Part shown: piece after piece, positions 60,119 to 64,000 of the stretch
Layout of the letters: each line of letters starts with the position of its first letter
How positions within the stretch are numbered: position 1 is the stretch's first letter
DNA from: Lathyrus oleraceus
Lineage: Eukaryota; Streptophyta; Magnoliopsida; Fabales; Fabaceae
Assembly (NCBI RefSeq): GCF_024323335.1
Contig: NC_066579.1
Span: 359,104,665-359,168,664 of the forward strand
Length of the DNA: 64,000 nucleotides
Reading direction: 5' to 3'
Made by a program: the position numbers and the translations under genes
Notes under the pieces: model-generated
Database searches by the model: none
What the model was told of the DNA's origin: nothing
The model's input: the letters and a program-made list of their open reading frames with translations, nothing else

Positions 60119-60356
60119 GATGAGCGGCATTCAGACCATGGTTATTTCTGTGTTACCATTTATTTTGGTATCCAGTTTAACATTCCTTTGCGGTATTCAG
60201 ACGGACTTTCACCGTACCAGACGGATTCTTCTTTCAAGGCATTGTTACTTCACTTCACGTCAGTGCAAATTTTTGGGCTTTTATTGTATTCAATCCCTTG
60301 ATACCTCGAAAGTGCGAAAGCCGCCGCTATCTTCTTTTCGGGTCTCCAGTTGATTG
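60119..60356 (+). other. Element E, end of the region before the 3' LTR
   Basis: Non-coding. Contains scattered GTATCCAG/GTATTCAGACGG fragments, the decayed edge of the 37-bp array. Confidence 0.6.
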
Positions 60357-60368
60357 AATAGGGGCAGC
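60357..60368 (+). other. Polypurine tract of element E
   Basis: AATAGGGGCAGC immediately before the 3' LTR; primes plus-strand synthesis. Confidence 0.88.
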
Positions 60369-62408
60369 TGTAACACCCCAAAATTTGCCCTCCTCATTCA
60401 TGCATTCACTTTTTAGGTCATTTAGCATTTCATATCACATTGCATCATGTCAATCAGAATTAGCTCCAAGAAGCTCGGACATCATCCAGGACACTTTGTG
60501 GGTTCTACTTAGACGATCAGTCAACACAAGGAAAAGACTTGAGGTACTACCAACAGGGCCAAATGGGGCCTATTCACCATGCAAATTGCCAAGCTTGAAG
60601 AAGCAAGAATCTGCTGCTGAGCTGTCATGCTCGCTAGGCGAGCATATGCTTCGTCTAGCGAAGAGCACTATCATGCTCGCTAGGCGAGCAGATCCTTCGC
60701 TAGGCGAAGGGCGTGCACTTCAGAAAATATCATAAAGATTTTGGGCTTGAGTTGCCCTCATTCTAAGCCCACAAGTCCACGGAAATCAGCTATAAATAGG
60801 AGAGTTTCAGTAGAGGATTACAGATTTGGAGACACTTGGAGACACTTGGAGTTTCACTGGGAGTTTCACCGAAGAAAGGTCTTGAGAGAAAGAGTCCTAG
60901 GAATTACTCTACAGCAATCTTCAGGAAGCTCTGAGAAGTTCACTCCGATTCACACGCTTTTCTGCCTCCGCCTCACGCAAACCCTAACAGAGCTTCGCAA
61001 ATCCAGTCGCGTCGTTCAATCGATCTCTCATCAGGTATGCCTTTGTTCCTATTACTCTATGCGTTGAATTTGAATACTATGAATGCATGAGGTAACATCA
61101 GGTTTTGCACACGGGTTTATGTTTGCGTATGAATATGTGAATAGTGTCTTGAATGTTTAATAATTTCGTTTCCGAAATGAATGCCATAGGGTTTGGAATC
61201 CTTAAAATCGTACTGTTATCGATGAGAAATTCAAAACCCGCAGGCGCTCGCTAGCCGCTTCGCTAGGCGAGCACGCAGCGAAGCTTCGCTAAGCTTTCGC
61301 TAGGCGATGCAGTAGCGAACGCGACAGTTTTTGTTTTTTCTTTGTTCTGTTTGTTCTAACCTGTCTTGTGTTGCCATGGCATTGTTTTCCCAGGATTTCA
61401 TCTTGTTTGTCTAACCTTTTTGTCAAGTTTTTGTGAGGACTCACACACTCTTGCAGGGATACCATTCGGAGGTTTATTCTGATTACTCGTATTGACTGAT
61501 TTTCTTTGATGGTCTAGCTGGAGAGATTTCAGGGTTGCTTATCCTTTTAATTGTTGTAACTTCGGATCTTTATCCGTGTGGTAATTTTTTCCCTTTCTCG
61601 TACTTTATCGCTTTCTTAGGAGGCAATGTTTGAGCCCCTTGGTGGCATTTTACTTAAAGATACATGTTTTTTGTGGTGTGATTGTTTCCCCATGGGACAC
61701 GAGGCTTCGGATAGTCTCCCGTTTGCATGCCAATTAAGGTAGCACTGTTCCTTCGCCTAGGACTTCCTTTTTGCATGCGCGTTCCTACAATGCGAACAAA
61801 CCCTAAAACCCAAAGCAATATGTTATCTCCTTCTACTACAGGTGAGTAAGTCTCCAAAGGTCGAGCATCCGGTAGATTGCGTAGTAACGTTGTTCGTCTA
61901 AAACCCAATCCATAGCCCCGTAGTTAGCCAAACTACGGCTTGCTCTGATTCTCATTCCAGATGAGATACGTAGGCATAAGACGCGATGTCTTAGTGAGCA
62001 CACATCCCCCCAACCCATAGGTCAGCCGAGCTACGAAGACTCTGATTCTCATATTCAGATGAGATACGTATGCAGTGGATGCGACATCCGCGCGAGTCAT
62101 TTTCCCCTAACCTTTTTCTAGTTTTTAGTAAACAGCACAAGATAAACTCACACCCTTTAGACAAGAACTACAAAAGTGGATCCCGTAGAGTACTACGGAT
62201 GCGTAGGGGTGCTAATACCTTCCCTTCGCATGACCGACTCCCGAACCCAAGATTTGGTTGCGAGACCCCGTCTTGTCCTTTCCTTTTTCAGGTTTACTTC
62301 GAGCGTTTCCTTTCCCTCCTTTGGGATGAATAACGCACGGTGGCGACTCTTCTGTCATTTTCTTTCGCCGGTTGTTTTTTCGCACACTGTATTTTTCAGG
62401 TTGCGACA
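60369..62408 (+). mobile_element. Element E 3' LTR (2040 bp)
   Basis: Aligns without gaps to the 5' LTR. Of about 35 differences counted by eye, most are transitions. TATA box TATAAATA at 60791-60798; inverted repeats at 60629-60709; hairpins near 61920-62075. Confidence 0.96.
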
Positions 62409-62413
62409 AAGGG
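62409..62413. repeat. Target site duplication, right copy, element E (AAGGG)
   Basis: Follows the LTR terminus TTGCGACA and repeats 46040-46044. Confidence 0.95.
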
Positions 62414-64000
62414 GAACTCTTGTCCGCTCAGTCATCTTGTGATATATGCTTGCAAGATGTCCACTCAGGCCGACAATGATCAATTGCTTATTCACTACTT
62501 CCAAGATAGTTTGACCGACGCTATGCTCCGTTGGTACATGGGATTGGACAGTTCTAGCATTCACACTTTCAATGACTTGGGGGACGCTTTTGTCAAACAA
62601 TATAAGTATAATGTGGACATGGCACCGGATAGAGACCAACTGAGGTCTATGTCTCAGAAGGACAAAGAGACATTCAAAGAGTATGCGCAGCGATTGAGGG
62701 AGTTGGTTGCCCAGATCACTCCTCCTTTGGAGGAAAAAGAAATGACAAAGATAACTCTGAGTTCATTTTATTATGAACGAATGATTGCTAGTGCCCCCAG
62801 TGACTTTACCGAAATGGTAAACATGGGGATGAGGCTTGAGGAAGGAGTCTGAGAGGGATGTTTGTCATGAGATGAGGCATCAACAAGCAAGAGGTATGGT
62901 AGCAATTTCGGTGAGAAGAAAGATAGTGAGACGAATGCAATAAGCAGTGGGAGGCAGAGGAGGCCTCAGATTAGAAGGAATCCAACATCCCGTCAACATC
63001 ATCATCATCAAGTATCTTCCGTTATCCTGGTATTTTCTAATCAACAAACAACATCAGTTCAACAACAACAACGTCAACAACAACAACCACAACAACAACC
63101 ACAACAACGAACGAAAACCTACAACAACAACAATCATCAGCAACAAAACTTTGAAAGGACGAAGGTCTCTTTTGACTCGATTCCTATGTCGTACGCAGAG
63201 CTTTATCCATCCTTGGTTCTCAAGAACCTGATGCAACCAAGAAACCCGCCATAGATTCGAGAACCACTTCCTTTGTGGTATAAACCTGAGCTCCGTTGTG
63301 CTTTTCATCCAGGAGCACCCGGACATGATATTGAAAATTGTTATCCGCTTAAGTATGAGGTTCAGAAGCTGATGAAGAGTGATATGGTGTCCTTCGAGGA
63401 CCGTGCGGCGAATGTGAAAGCAAACTCGTTGCCCGCTCATGGGAAATCTTCTGTGAATATGGTGGATGGTTGTCCTGGGGAGTTTAAAGTTTTTTATGTG
63501 CGTTTTATCAGGAGGTCCTTAGTGCAGATGCATAAGGATGTTTATTTGGTAAGTGAATGTGAGCATGACCATGATGGTTGTGTTGTCTGTAGTGTTAACC
63601 CGGGGGGTTTCGAAGTTGTGGAAAAGGACATCCAACGATTGATGGATGAAGGCATGATCCAAATTGTTCAATCCTGTCATGCAGATGACGATGTTAATGT
63701 TATAGTGCCTATTTCAAGCAGCCTGAGAAGTTGGTGATTCAGTATGACTCCAGTAACAACAACAGTCAAAGATCAGTATCGCCGTTGGTAATACGATTAG
63801 CGGGCCCAGTCCCGTATTCATCTGATAAAGTTATGCCGTATCAGTATAATGCTACAATGATGAAGGATGGTCAAGAGGTCCCGTTACCTACGACTAGTTC
63901 AGTGGTGAGCATTGCTGACGTTACTAAGGTGACCCGCATTGGTCGAGTGTTTGGGCCGGTGTTCCCAAAGGATAAAGAAGAATTTGTTGTGAGTAAGAAA
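62414..64000 (+). pseudogene. gag-pro: Element D gag-protease, C-terminal part (partial, broken)
   Basis: The capsid domain continues directly (FQDSLTDAMLRWYMGL, FVKQYKYN, KEYAQRLREL) to TGA at 62850-62852. A basic stretch and a glutamine/asparagine-rich stretch (63050-63150) follow in shifted frames, then TAG at 63252, a CHHC motif CAFHPGAPGHDIENC (about 63299-63343) and a Cys/His-rich part (CEHDHDGCVVC). A frameshift lies near 63715. After it another frame is open to the end of the window, with GRVFGPVFPK as its last recognisable segment, before the expected protease. Dead copy, at least four lesions in this part. Confidence 0.88.

Larger units (their letters stand above)
46045..62408 (+). 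mobile_element. Element E: 16.4-kb Ogre-like Ty3/gypsy retrotransposon with all coding domains
   Basis: Complete plus-strand insertion in element D gag. LTRs are 46045-48084 and 60369-62408, both 2040 bp, with about 35 differences by hand count (1.7 percent) and no gaps seen. PBS 48087-48104, polypurine tract 60357-60368, duplicated target AAGGG. Gene order is ORF1, gag-protease, candidate intron, RT-RNase H-aRNase H-integrase, hairpin array, repeat-rich region. Each gene carries at least one disabling change, so the copy is not autonomous now. It is the best template in the window for reading the damaged A, B and D copies. Confidence 0.97.
62409..64000 (+). mobile_element. Element D, continuation after element E, running off the window
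   Basis: D resumes here in the gag capsid domain and continues past the right edge. The pol, post-pol region and 3' LTR of D are expected beyond 64000. Confidence 0.88.

Noticed and set aside
59876..60301. Repetitive 141-codon frame with PVFRYPDRSG units
   Set aside because: Translation of the 37-bp repeat. Similar frames are open in the other phases, as expected for a short repeat lacking stops.

Overview
The window is plant nuclear DNA made entirely of nested, very large LTR retrotransposons. No host gene, rRNA or tRNA gene was found. Five elements carry hallmarks of the Ty3/gypsy Tat lineage, Ogre type: 2-5 kb LTRs; the same primer binding site (PBS) TGGCGACTCTGCTGGGGA (element A's copy is diverged); an extra ORF1 upstream of gag where coding survives; a dual RNase H pol; and a long repeat-rich region between pol and the polypurine tract. 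Such elements dominate legume genomes of the tribe Fabeae (pea, vetch, faba bean, lentil), so a Fabeae origin is my inference.

Layout. Element D (+ strand) is the oldest frame. Part of its 5' LTR (40159-42833), PBS, broken ORF1 and first half of gag run to 46044, and gag-pro resumes at 62409 and leaves the window at 64000. Element C (+ strand) apparently sits in D's 5' LTR; its last 1.7 kb of internal DNA (1-1719) and its 3' LTR are visible, ending at 40153. That LTR was split by two minus-strand insertions: element A (3738-24773, 21,036 bp, duplicated target AACGG) and element B (25649-38251, 12,603 bp, duplicated target GTAGG). Element E (46045-62408, 16,364 bp, + strand, duplicated target AAGGG) split D's gag. 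Both LTRs of E are 2040 bp and differ at about 35 sites by my hand count.

Function. E has ORF1, gag-protease and RT/RNase H/archaeal-type RNase H/integrase in order, each broken by a stop or frameshift. A keeps an open ORF1 and almost intact pol (one homopolymer frameshift) but has lost capsid and protease. B has lost ORF1, capsid, protease and all of pol, yet keeps LTRs, PBS, polypurine tract and a gag remnant with zinc-knuckle-like motifs, so it must have been moved in trans.

The most interesting signals are non-coding and shared between elements: (1) a tandem array of RNA hairpins directly after the pol stop, with compensatory changes between A, B and E; (2) repeated near-complements of the PBS in the region between pol and the 3' LTR; (3) a partial PBS copy about 70-80 nt upstream of the true PBS in every LTR 3' end; and (4) a conserved CTACG/CGTAG stem-loop and a conserved box in every U5-side region. 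The hypervariable region before the 3' LTR carries a different tandem repeat in each element (248, 172, 75 and 37 bp).
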